From: Candidatus Obscuribacter sp.
GTDB lineage: Bacteria; Cyanobacteriota; Vampirovibrionia; Obscuribacterales; Obscuribacteraceae
Length of the DNA stretch: 62,919 bases
Direction: 5' to 3'
NCBI GenBank assembly: GCA_016712465.1
Contig: JADJQZ010000002.1
Location: 1-62,919 of the forward strand
Positions 51,797-62,819 of the stretch are shown in pieces. How positions within the stretch are numbered: the first letter of the stretch is position 1; every line of letters begins with the position of its first letter. Under the pieces are notes generated by a model. That model worked only from the letters and a program-made list of their open reading frames with translations. It searched no databases and was not told the origin of the DNA. The position numbers and the translations under genes were made by a program.

Positions 51797-54667
51797 ATTG
51801 TACCTGAGTGATGCCTGCCCGCTTTCCACAACTGAAACCGTTAAACACTACGAGCGGTCATGATTGTACCTGAGTGATGCCTGCCCGCTTTCCACAACGG
51901 CTAGACTTCTACGAAGTCAAAGACAAGAATTGTACCTGAGTGATGCCTGCCCGCTTTCCACAACACTCGATCCTGCTACAAGCACAGCCGTTTTATTGTA
52001 CCTGAGTGATGCCTGCCCGCTTTCCACAACAACCAACTCTTGCGGTCCCCGTGCGACCAATTGTACCTGAGTGATGCCTGCCCGCTTTCCACAACCAGAT
52101 GTACTGGTCTATCTTGGTCTCCATAATTGTACCTGAGTGATGCCTGCCCGCTTTCCACAACTGGTCTTGATACGGAACGCAGAAGCGCGCTATTGTACCT
52201 GAGTGATGCCTGCCCGCTTTCCACAACAGTCAGGCTAAATGGCTGGTTGTTGCCGGTATTGTACCTGAGTGATGCCTGCCCGCTTTCCACAACTGGCACC
52301 ACTACGACCTATCCGAAGTTTATATTGTACCTGAGTGATGCCTGCCCGCTTTCCACAACGGCGACCGCTTTTGAAGCTATACGCGTAAGATTGTACCTGA
52401 GTGATGCCTGCCCGCTTTCCACAACTGCGCATAAGGACTATGCAAATAGAAGAGTATTGTACCTGAGTGATGCCTGCCCGCTTTCCACAACAGGTCTCAA
52501 GGTAATTACACTGCTCCAGTGATTGTACCTGAGTGATGCCTGCCCGCTTTCCACAACTGATGAGAACCAGAGAGAGACACCGATATTATTGTACCTGAGT
52601 GATGCCTGCCCGCTTTCCACAACCGTCTTCCAGGTGAGCGGTTGTAAGCACTAATTGTACCTGAGTGATGCCTGCCCGCTTTCCACAACACTCCATGTAG
52701 GTGCCAATAAACCGAGAGAATTGTACCTGAGTGATGCCTGCCCGCTTTCCACAACTGATCACGCCTGACGGCCGCGCCCCTTGCTATTGTACCTGAGTGA
52801 TGCCTGCCCGCTTTCCACAACCTAGCCTCCGAGCCGTGGAAGTATGCCGAGATTGTACCTGAGTGATGCCTGCCCGCTTTCCACAACGCTTTGACTGGTC
52901 GTTCATGCCAGATAGAGATTGTACCTGAGTGATGCCTGCCCGCTTTCCACAACGCATTGAGATATGCTTCCCTGAACTTTCGCATTGTACCTGAGTGATG
53001 CCTGCCCGCTTTCCACAACGCTACACGCTACCGGCAAACAAGCGCATAAATTGTACCTGAGTGATGCCTGCCCGCTTTCCACAACTGGTGCAAACCGCTT
53101 CCGTGCCATGGCGAATTGTACCTGAGTGATGCCTGCCCGCTTTCCACAACCGAGACGAGACGCTGACGTTTTCGCAGCATATTGTACCTGAGTGATGCCT
53201 GCCCGCTTTCCACAACTCATTTCAGTTTACCTTGTCTGTAAAGCTGATTGTACCTGAGTGATGCCTGCCCGCTTTCCACAACCGTTGGCATCAACAGTCA
53301 CTTGTCCGTTTTATTGTACCTGAGTGATGCCTGCCCGCTTTCCACAACGCCTGAGTAATTCCAGTGATTGCGACCTGCATTGTACCTGAGTGATGCCTGC
53401 CCGCTTTCCACAACGCTATACGTGGTTGAATCTCTCGGTCGTAAATTGTACCTGAGTGATGCCTGCCCGCTTTCCACAACCGGAGGTCGAGAGAACCCGG
53501 ATGGAGATCTATTGTACCTGAGTGATGCCTGCCCGCTTTCCACAACGAAGAGTAGCAGGGGTGAGCAATCGCCCCTATTGTACCTGAGTGATGCCTGCCC
53601 GCTTTCCACAACTCAACGATCTTAGATCCTCAGCCGCTTCCATTGTACCTGAGTGATGCCTGCCCGCTTTCCACAACGGTGGCGAAAGATTGGGGCGCCA
53701 TCTACGACATTGTACCTGAGTGAAGCCTGCCCGCTTTCCACAACTGTACGTGATTGATAGTACAGCTAGAAAAGATTGTACCTGAGTGATGCCTGCCCGC
53801 TTTCCACAACGTCAGCGATCCACTGCTCATTGAAAGGCGGATTGTACCTGAGTGATGCCTGCCCGCTTTCCACAACCGCGGTCTTCTTTCTTGTTGACGA
53901 AGCCGCATTGTACCTGAGTGATGCCTGCCCGCTTTCCACAACTGAAGTTTGCCGAAGAAAAGACCACGACGAATTGTACCTGAGTGATGCCTGCCCGCTT
54001 TCCACAACCTAAATCGCAGATGCTCCTGACTGCGCTTGATTGTACCTGAGTGATGCCTGCCCGCTTTCCACAACGAACGCGGCGTTCGTAGACTATAAGG
54101 ACGCATTGTACCTGAGTGATGCCTGCCCGCTTTCCACAACGCTGGATAGGTTCTTTGGAACTAATGTTCCATTGTACCTGAGTGATGCCTGCCCGCTTTC
54201 CACAACCTATTAAGTCTGATTTTAGACTTGATAGGATTGTACCTGAGTAATGCCTGCCCGCTTTCCACAACAGCAATCCAGTAATACTGGAAGTCGCCGA
54301 GATTGTACCTGAGTGATGCCTGCCCGCTTTCCACAACCCTGGTATTCGGTTGTTGCATGCTTTGCGGATTGTACCTGAGTGATGCCTGCCCGCTTTCCAC
54401 AACAGGTCACCGGAGCAATAATCGTGTTCGGCTATTGTACCTGAGTGATGCCTGCCCGCTTTCCACAACTGTGTCGAATCCGAAAGGCTTTGCTAAAGCA
54501 TTGTACCTGAGTGATGCCTGCCCGCTTTCCACAACTAATCGACGCAAGTAATCACGGTTCCGAAAATTGTACCTGAGTGATGCCTGCCCGCTTTCCACAA
54601 CAGAGTGCTGGGCAATGCTTGATGAACTCTGATTGTACCTGAGTGATGCCTGCCCGTTTTCCACAAC
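51797..54667 (-). CRISPR. Type II-C CRISPR array, complete (44 repeats, 43 spacers)
   Basis: The 36-base repeat reads ATTGTACCTGAGTGATGCCT then GCCCGCTTTCCACAAC on the plus strand; spacers are 29-31 bases and the period is 66. Starts run from 51797 to 54632, giving 44 repeats. In crRNA sense (minus strand) the repeat begins GTTGTGG and ends GGTACAAT. This matches II-C repeats such as those of Neisseria, where the 3' end supplies a -10 box so that each repeat can start a crRNA. The tracrRNA anti-repeat near 47278-47316 matches this sense. Repeat variants sit towards the 54.6 kb end: near 53708, near 54236, and the last repeat with one C to T change. That suggests this is the older end and that new spacers enter next to cas2. 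Only 49 bases separate cas2 from the first repeat. Confidence 0.97.
54206..54236 (-). other. Palindromic CRISPR spacer
   Basis: The 29-base spacer at 54207-54235 reads CTATTAAGTCT, six bases, then AGACTTGATAG, forming an 11-bp inverted repeat with one mismatch. The protospacer was probably a terminator-like hairpin in the invader. The same spacer is in copy 1 near 1589-1618. Confidence 0.7.
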
Positions 54668-54706
54668 TGGGGCTGAAAGATTATATTCAGGCTCCTTACC
54701 GTCGCT

Positions 54707-57700
54707 CTATAATGGCTTGAAGAGAAGGTCTAAGTCTTCGGCTGTTATCTTAAATGGTGAGCTGTCTTCGTCGCCGTAAAGGCCTTTTGCAATGGCGCTC
54801 TTTTTCTCTTGCAACTCAAGCATGCGCTCTTCTATTGTGCCAGCTGCGATGAGCTTGAATACAAATACCGACTTGGTTTGTCCAATTCTATGAGCCCGGT
54901 CTGTAGCTTGATTTTCAACTGCTGGATTCCACCAGGGGTCGTAGTGAATCACAGTGTCTGCTGCAGTTAAGTTAAGTCCCAGCCCGCCAGCTTTCAGGCT
55001 CAGCAGGAAGAGCGGCACGCGGTCGTCTTGGAACTGTTTTACCGGCGTAAGCCTATCTTTTGTGTCCCCGCGTATTTGAACAAAGCTTGTTTTCCGTCTC
55101 TCAAGCTCTGGAATGATCAAATCTAGCATGCTTGTGAACTGCGAGAACAAAAGAATCTTTCTATCCTCTGCGAGAAGCTCATCGAGCATATTCATGAGCA
55201 GGTCAAGCTTTACGCTCGACGAAACTTTTTTAGCAGCCGGTATGCCAATCAGCCTCGGGTCGCAGCAAACTTGCCTGAGTTTAAGCAGCGCATCGAGAAT
55301 TATTATTTGGCTCTTGGCCAATCCTTTGGATGACAGCGCGTCTTTGACTTTGCCGAACATAGCCAGTCTAACTGTTTCATACAAATCGCGCTGAGCCCCT
55401 TCAAGCTCTACCATTTTTATGATGCTTGTTTTTTCTGGCAGATCCTTTGCCACGTTCTCCTTTGTTCGCCGCAAAAGAAACGGCCTAATCCTTTGAGTCA
55501 GCTTCTTTTGAGCGGCTTTGTCTTTGTATCTTTCGATTGGCTGCCTGAATGTTTTTGAGAAACTGGTCGAGTCGCCAAGGAAGCCAGGGAGAAGAAAATT
55601 GAACTGTGACCAGAGCTCGCCCAGGTGATTTTCAACCGGTGTGCCGGTGAGGCAGACGCGGTAATCGGATTTTAGTTTTAGCAGCGCCTGGGCAGCTTGC
55701 GTGCTTGGATTTTTGATCATTTGAGCTTCGTCAAGCACAACCGCTTTCCAGTCTTGCGAGGCAAGAGTGAGGCTATCGCGCGAGATAAGCGGGTACGTGG
55801 TAATGACAATGTCGGACTTTGGTATTTTGTCGAATTCCAAAGAGCGGTCTTTGCCCCACAGAGCTAACGCGTTTAGGCTCGGTGTCAGCTTCTCAATTTC
55901 GTTCATCCAGTTCGGCAAAACAGAAGTTGGACAAACAACTAGAAATGGCTTTTTGAGTCTCTTGGCGCTCTTTTCGTAGGATATGTGAGCAAGAGTCTGG
56001 ACGGTCTTTCCCAGTCCCATATCGTCGGCAAGAATTCCACCCAGCCCAAACTCCCTTACGAAGTTGAGCCAGGAAAGCCCTTCAAGTTGGTAGGGACGCA
56101 GCTCAGCCTTGAAAGTCTTTGGCGCATTTACTTGCGCAAGTCCGGTAAAGCTATTGATTTTCTCGAATAAGACGTTTAGCTTGTCGCTCAACAGCCACTT
56201 TTGATTTGGGTGGTCGGCGACGACCTTGGGCCATTTTCATCAGTTGCGGCAAAGAGAGTTGGGCGGTCTGTTTCGGCATGTAGCTAAAGCTGTCTCTATC
56301 AAACAGCTCAAGTAGTGCTTCAAAGATAGACTTGACCCGATCCAGTGGCAAAGCAAGGTGCCGACCGTCTGGCAGTGGGGCATAGAAAAGGTCTTTGTGC
56401 GCGAGTTTTTCTAATTCCGTCATTGGGTCATCGCCGGAAAGACGCCAAAGAACCGACTGCAAGATTGGCAAAAGCGGCATCCGTTTTCCTTCAACCATGA
56501 CGCCTAGATCAAGTGCGAACCAGAAGTCTTGGCTCTCGACTACATCAGCTTGCCAATCATCGTTTGCCGAAACTGCATCGAACCGAAAATACTTGTCCCT
56601 TGTTATCTTCCATCCCTGCTCTTCAAGCTCGGGTACGGCTTCTTTGATAAATTCAAACCAGCCATCTGGCTTTCTTCCGGGAATGCAAATTCTGTATCTT
56701 GCCAGGTGTAGGTTTTGATCTGCTTAACAAGTCCGTACTTCTCAAGGTCTTTGAGTAATGCAGCCTCTTTTGTGGTGTCTTTTTTGTGGATCGTTATCTT
56801 GTCGTCTTTAACGCTCCGGACCTCGGAAGTATCTCCCTGTCTACTAAATTTGCTTCCATAATCAAATGAGACTAGCGCCCTGCCAACTTTCTTGCTGGAA
56901 TAACTGCGGAAATCTTGACGCTCCTCGTGCATCGCCAGCTCCAGGTGAGCTGTTGGCTCTACTTTGACTGTCGAAGTAGTGAAATTTGTATATGGTGCTG
57001 GAATTTTTGCAGACACCTTCGATAGAGCTTTTGCTACCGGCGCTGCCTCTTGGGGCGCGACAGGAGGCATTTTGAGCACAGACCGTACCGCCTCTGGCGG
57101 AAGGGGCAGCTCAATTTCACCAAATGTTGAAGAAGCCGGATTTACATACCAGGGGCCACCGGCGATAACTGTAATATCGCTCTCATCGTCAGTTAGAAGT
57201 TTTAGTGTTTGCTTTTTGTCATCCCTGGTCTCCCAAGAGAGTCTTCCTTGCTTGGATTCTCCCAGGGTCAACGGGAGGCTGGATGAGTTTTTCCAAAAGC
57301 AGCGGTTCAAAGAGAAGAGCTTCTCCAACAGAATTTTGCAAATGTCAGGCACTTCTGGAAAGGCGTTACTGTAGCTATAGTTAGACCTTGTGGAGGCAAC
57401 AAAAAGTTTGATTATCTGTCTGTCTTCATCGATGAGATATTCCTGGTTGCCGGAGATTCTATCAAGATATATTTTTTCGAGCTTTCCCCAGGTGCCATTC
57501 GTCAGGCGTTTTGCGAGTTTGGTATTAAGCACGAGCCTTTGATCGGAACCCACATCTAGAAGGTAGAGGAGAGCAGCAGATGAGTTGCACTCAGCTCTGG
57601 CTTTTGGCGCCGATAGATGGCGGCTAAATTCTGAGAACCAGGCATTGAGGCTGGGCGATAGCTTTGCCTCCGTTTCTTCCTCAGGGCCGTCCAAGTATTG

Positions 57701-58018
57701 CTTGGCTGTGGGCTTATCTACCCGCTCTGGAGCAGCTTTCGTCTTGCTTCGTATTGCTTCGAGCAAAAGCGCAGCTGAATGTTTGCAGTCCCCGCCCATC
57801 GGACAGGAGCACTGAACATCGCGGATAGAGGCCAAGTTCTCTTGCAGGTGAACGAGCACATCATATGGTTTGCTTTCGCTGCCTTGGACCTGGCCCACCA
57901 AGCTGGGCACGGATGGAACAAACCTTACTGACAAGACGCGGCCGCCACGCTGGTAAGCTGAGCCCCGGCTACTGTAGGTCGTGCCAAAGTAGTGATAGAC
58001 CTCGGTTTCTGTGAGCAC
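54707..58018 (-). CDS. SWIM zinc-finger SNF2-family DNA-dependent ATPase/helicase (copy 2)
   Basis: Consensus product of about 1103 residues. The N-terminus carries a SWIM-type zinc finger (C70, C72, C78, H80), a likely nucleic-acid or protein-binding element. The C-terminal half is a SNF2 ATPase: Walker A DDMGLGKT with the lysine near residue 671, the DEAQ box near 763-766, the motif LTGTPVENHLGEL, and a C-terminal helicase lobe with HRIGQ. Bacterial proteins of this build remodel or translocate on DNA; the substrate here is unknown. This copy has an extra G near 56229 and a missing G near 56662; copy 1 corrects both. The GTG start at 58018 has no clear ribosome site. An ATA ten codons upstream (58048) sits 6 bases after CAGGAG and may be the true start. 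The gene ends 39 bases before the CRISPR array on the array's crRNA strand, so read-through into the array is possible. Confidence 0.9.
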
Positions 58019-58080
58019 AAGCGGTATTGGAGTAAGTGAAATTGCTATCCCAGGCTCCTGTTTTATTTGCTAAAAGCAAA

Positions 58081-58248
58081 TTATATCCTCGGAGCTTGGT
58101 GCCGCCCTACCCTATACCGCCTTCCTTTGCAACTGCTGCGGTCAAAAGGCCCTTTTAGAGTGCCGGTGTTCAAGTATTCGCTGCCTACGCACACAAGATC
58201 CCCCTGCTCCGCGGGCCAGTCAATTCCTTGAAAAGCCGGCCCCGCCAT
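58081..58248 (-). CDS. Small ORF upstream of SNF2 helicase (copy 2)
   Basis: Redundant copy of 5459-5626. In this copy the preceding minus-strand frame ends in TGA overlapping this ATG (TGATG), an arrangement typical of translational coupling. In copy 1 an indel removes the overlap. Confidence 0.4.
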   Translation of the reverse strand: MAGPAFQGIDWPAEQGDLVCVGSEYLNTGTLKGPFDRSSCKGRRYRVGRHQAPRI

Positions 58249-58525
58249 CACAAGTTATTGGCCCGCACGAAAGCGAAGCTGTCACTACCGGAAAAGTCAA
58301 GGGGAACGGGGTGAAGTTCCGACTTTTGGATTGGGGAAGGAAAATCGGCAGGTTCGGAAACGAACTTTGGCCGTTTCAGGGCTTCTTGCTGGACTTTCTT
58401 GCTAAAGTACCGACTCCTCCTATTCCAGGAACATCTTTCTGATTTCCGCTGTCGACCAATTGCCGACCAGCAACCGGACTTCGCCAGGATCCTCATGAAA
58501 TAGAAGCAATCTCATTTCTGTTCAC
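58248..58525 (-). CDS. Possible short gene with apparent +1 frameshift upstream of the helicase operon
   Basis: Two protein-like frames lie end to end on the minus strand. The upstream one (start near 58515) reads MRLLLFHEDPGEVRLLVGNW and then STAEIRKMFLE, and stops at TAG. Shifting by +1 at that stop continues as RRSRYFSKKVQQEALKRPKF and on to VRANNL, ending at the start of the next small gene. The downstream half has no start codon of its own in a good place. The same break is present in copy 1 (near 5890-5627). It is either a systematic read error or a real frameshift. Product unknown. Confidence 0.3.
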
Positions 58526-58572
58526 GGCGCCAGTAAAATAGGCTTGAGCAATCCTAACTTCGGGGCACATTC

Positions 58573-58978
58573 ATGAGCAAGCTGGCACACAAAGATAAGC
58601 CATGGCAGGGTCCGATAACCTGGGAGCCGCTTTCTAATTTGCCCGACTTCATACAGACGGTCGACAATGCTGTTATGAACACACAGGAGCATGCTTCCCT
58701 GATTGCTCAGGCTGTTGACAATGCGCATCTCTTCGCCGATTTTCCGGTATTGACAATGATGGAGACCCTCAAAGACCAGCGCGATATCGTCTCCGTATAT
58801 CGCCGTCAGATTGAGCAATGGCGAAAGGGACCTCTAAGTATGGAGCAGCATTTTGAAATCACATACTTTAGGCCAGTGTGTCCGGCTGGATTCCTTGCTG
58901 TCTTTGGCGATTGACCAGCTGGAGGTCCTTAAGAAAAAGGCAACGAGCTCAGGCCGGTCTCGCTCCAAATCCCGCTAA
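58573..58978 (+). CDS. Hypothetical protein, 135 residues (copy 2, frameshifted)
   Basis: Redundant copy of 5950-6357. A two-base deletion near 58869 shifts the frame before the basic tail. I read this as a sequencing error. Confidence 0.5.
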
Positions 58979-59040
58979 TTCGATCTCTCAGCAAGCGTCG
59001 AACCAACACCGGCCACAAATGCTTGTGTTATCAGTAATTA

Positions 59041-59960
59041 TCAGGAGTTTTTTTGACCCGTGACAGCCGCCCCAAACAGCTTCCTATACCAAGGTAGTTT
59101 TGGCTGCTCTAATTTCTCCAGCTTTTGGTTGAGCGTCTCGAACTGAACTTGTATGATTTTCGTTTGCTCTTCTTTCTCAAGCCGGAGGCGCTCAATTTCT
59201 CTCTGCAAGGATTCTTCTAGTCTCGCCTTAGATGCCTCAATTTCGCGATGGGTAGCTTCAAGCTCAGAAACACGATATTGAGCCTCCAATAGTTCCTTTT
59301 CCTTTTCAGCACGCTCTATCTCAAGCTGACGTTCTAAAGCCGGAAGAATTTCACCTTCCAGTTTGCTTAGACGGTCAGTTTCCAGCGCCCGACTTTGCTC
59401 CAGCTTCTTTAATGCTTCTATTTGCTTGGCAAGCGCTATTGCCTCAAGTTCCTTCGCCTCTGCCTCTTGCCTACGTATTTCAGCTTCCTTTTGAAAGTCT
59501 GGAAGCAATTTCAGTTGGCGCTCTTTATCCGCTAGTTCGCTGCGCATCTCGCCAATGAGCTGATCTCTCTCTTTCAGCTCACCGAGGAAACGTCCAATAA
59601 TGTTGTTCCAGACACCCTCAGCCATATCCTGGCTTGAGTTACGGGCTGCATCGGTCCATCCGCCAGGAATAGTTCCAGATTCGATGTCGTCAACATCATC
59701 GTCATTTGGAGCGGTCCACTCTGTATCTATGTCTAAGACGTCCGCATCGGTATATACCTCTTGCGCGCCCAGGATATCAATTCGTCCGGCTCTCTCAAGA
59801 GCTTCTTTTATCTCCGCGGTTGGATATATCCACCACTCTTCAACACCAAACTTGTTTGGCGCCGAGTTCCTTTCAGCTGTTTCTTTTCAAGTCGTTTAAG
59901 GATTGCTCTTGTGCTGACGCCCAGGACTTCAGAAACTTGTTTAACAGAAAGTGTTTTCAT
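59041..59960 (-). CDS. HTH/coiled-coil plasmid protein (copy 2, one-base deletion)
   Basis: Redundant copy of 6420-7340. A missing C near 59861 shifts the frame between the winged helix and the coiled coil. Copy 1 is intact. Confidence 0.7.
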
Positions 59961-60095
59961 GGTGCTATATATGGTGTCGGTGCGGATGGATATAAAAGTA
60001 AGCGGCGCACCGCTCATCAGCATTATAAGGGCAGCTACCTTCAAAAAGAACAGCTAATTCCTCAATTAGCTGTTCTTTCATGCCTGAATACCTGA

Positions 60096-60980
60096 GCACC
60101 GAACCGGTACTGCACTAGCCACGAACAGCTTGTGCCTGGTTGTTCTTCCTTAATTTGTCTAGAAGTCATTTTCTGATCTCCTTAGCGATATTGCTACTCC
60201 TGAAATCGGAACCGGCGAACCCCTTGCGTGCGCAGAGACCCATAACGGTAACCCATTCCCGCACCGAGGAACCGCCGATCCGTAGTGCCGCGCACCGGCG
60301 AACCGAGCCGCGAACTTCTTGGTTCGCCGCTTCTGCGCTCACCCAAGAACCTGGTTCCTCGGATCCGCGCCTCAACTTTTTGCAGCCGCGAACCATCCTT
60401 GTCTAATCTATTTATAACACCTCAGTCACGAACCGCTAAAAGCCGCAGTAATTCACAGAGTTCTTCGCTTTTAAGGGTTCCGGTTCTTCGCGGTGCTTCG
60501 CTTGGTTCTGCGCTCCTGTGCTTGAGATTTATCAGCGGCTATCTTCCTCGGTGTAAGTTCGTCGCTCCTTGTCTCAGAGTTACCGGTCATAGAGGCATAT
60601 CTTTCTGAATGGCTCTTAGTCGCGATTTTATGCCACGAACTGAGTTCTGCGCTGGTTCGCGGCTTTTGGATTTCGAGATCTAAGCTCGATCTTCGGATTT
60701 AAAGAGTTGATCTTAGTCAAGGCACCTTATATAGTGGCTGGTGGCACTTGGCATTGTTGACTCGTGTATATCTCTTAGATAAGTTGGAGCAATTGCTCCC
60801 TAGAAAGCCGGTTGTTCGACCAACTTCTGATAAAGCAAAAGACATCGCTTGGGGCGATGCCTTTTGAGAGACCTTTACGGATCTCGCTATTCTATTGTCG
60901 TCGCGGTTTTGGCGAATTCGCGAGATGACATCAGGATAAACGACAGGTCCGCATAGGTCAACACGTCTTCTTTTAACCAA
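60096..60980. other. Candidate replication origin block (copy 2)
   Basis: Redundant copy of 7476-8360 with the same GAACC/GGTTC motifs. Confidence 0.45.
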
Positions 60981-60991
60981 AAGGAGTGAGA

Positions 60992-62819
60992 TTGGCGGAT
61001 TTTGCTATGCCGTTGCCTATGGAACAGGCGCCGGCGAAGAGATTTTGTCGGGAAAAATTCTTTCCTAAGGACTGGAGCCATGTAATGGCCGAGTTCTTGG
61101 GGCTGTTCCACCGCTATTCATACATATATAAGTCGAAGTTTGGTGGGGAATGGTTTTCGGCTCAGGAGAAGTGGTGCCTCAGTGATACTGAGATACTGAA
61201 GGCGATTGCCTGCGAGCACCCGAAGTTTATCCTCGGCACCAGGGCCGCCAAAGCCAGCCGGTTTGCCGTCCTTGATATAGATGCCGGCAGCAAGTACCAC
61301 AATAGCAAATCGCTCGAAAAGCTCGTAGCTACACTATCCGCGGCCGGTCTCAAGGAGTCGCGGCTTTACCGCTCGAGCTTTTCTGGTGGATGGCACCTGT
61401 ATATATTTTTTGAGGAGCCGATAAGCTCCAAAGACTTGAGACGCCAGCTGGTCAGGCTTCTGGAGCTTTCGGGCTTTGTAGTCGCCAAGGGTGTACTGGA
61501 AGTTTTCCCTTGCCCAGGTGAGAGGTCACTGGGCAATGGCATCAGGTTGCCGCTGCAAGAAGGCTTTGCCTTCCTGGACCTAGCCACCCAGGAGGTCCAG
61601 TATGAAAGAGAGGAGCTTTCCCCAACCAAGGCCCCTGGAGACTTTCATCGACCATCTGAACGGCTGCGCCAATAGCTGGCATGACTTCCACCGGATGAGG
61701 GCGTATGTGGAACGGCTGACTGAAAGTCAGGAGCAGATAACTGCAACTATCCAGGAGAAATCCGTCAGTCGGGGTGTCGTACTGCCCTTTAAGCGCCTTT
61801 CTAATGGTGCCCCTGATAGTAGCGCTTCCGATATCGTTTTGGGGTATTTCAGGCTCTTCCACCAGGGATGATCTCTGAGAACGGGGTGCGCGGCCGCTCT
61901 TACTACCAGACCGGGCTGACCGGGCGTCGCAGAGGGGCCGACGCCTTGGTCTGCTTGTCCCACTACCTCTTCTATGGCGACCCCGAAAATGGACTCTTGC
62001 CTCTGGGATATGGCTACGATCAGGAGCGGCGGTTCGCTATCGAGAAGATTCTTGAACTGAAGCACAACGGACAGAGCAGGAAATTGCCCGGGGCTCCGGT
62101 GACGCAAAGGAGCAGATTGAACGGGTGGCCGCCTGGCTGCCACCGCGGCTACGTGGCAGTACCGAGCCAAAGAGGTACGAAAACAAGACTCCCATAGCCT
62201 GGCAGAGAAACAGTGCCAACCTTAAGGCCGATGCCAGGGCAAGAATTGCGGCGGCCGTTGCCGGAGTTTGAGCGTAACTGGATGGTTTTCAGCAACAGGG
62301 ATCTGGCAGCCAAGGTAGGTGCAGCACCGACACTTTGTATAAGCACCAGGACCTCTGGAAGGCTACCCAGGGCAAATTGCGGTCTGGACAGTCCTGCTTG
62401 GCAGCCGATCCAGGTGAATATAACGTTGTGGTGGGGCGGATTCACAACAATCCAGCCCCACGCACAATCTAACTTTCAGGTTATGCCGCCGGGGCGCCTG
62501 GCTGCTCGCCGGATAGTCGATGAACTTAAGATGAGGCAGTTGCGTCAGGAGAAGCAGCTCAAAAAAGACAGGCGCAAGGAGGTTAGGTGGCTCCCACTCC
62601 TGGCAAGAGCGAATTCGCTCAATAACGCCGGCGGATTTTTCAATGCTTGGCGTGAAGGAAATCAGGAAACTGCTCGCCGTTTATCTCGCCGCTTTGCCGA
62701 CGTCGCCGGATGAAGATGCTCAAATATGGCTGACTTCGTTGATAGAAGCCTCAAGGGCCAGCCTCTCGGACAACTTCCGCCTCCATGCAGAGCTTGGACT
62801 GGCTACTGAAACCGGATAG
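60992..62819 (+). CDS. AEP primase-type plasmid replication protein (copy 2, several indels)
   Basis: Redundant copy of 8373-10207. It is intact across the primase core, including the stretch broken in copy 1 (frame open 60992 to about 61635), then disrupted by several indels from about 61632 onward. Combine with copy 1 for the true sequence. Confidence 0.78.
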
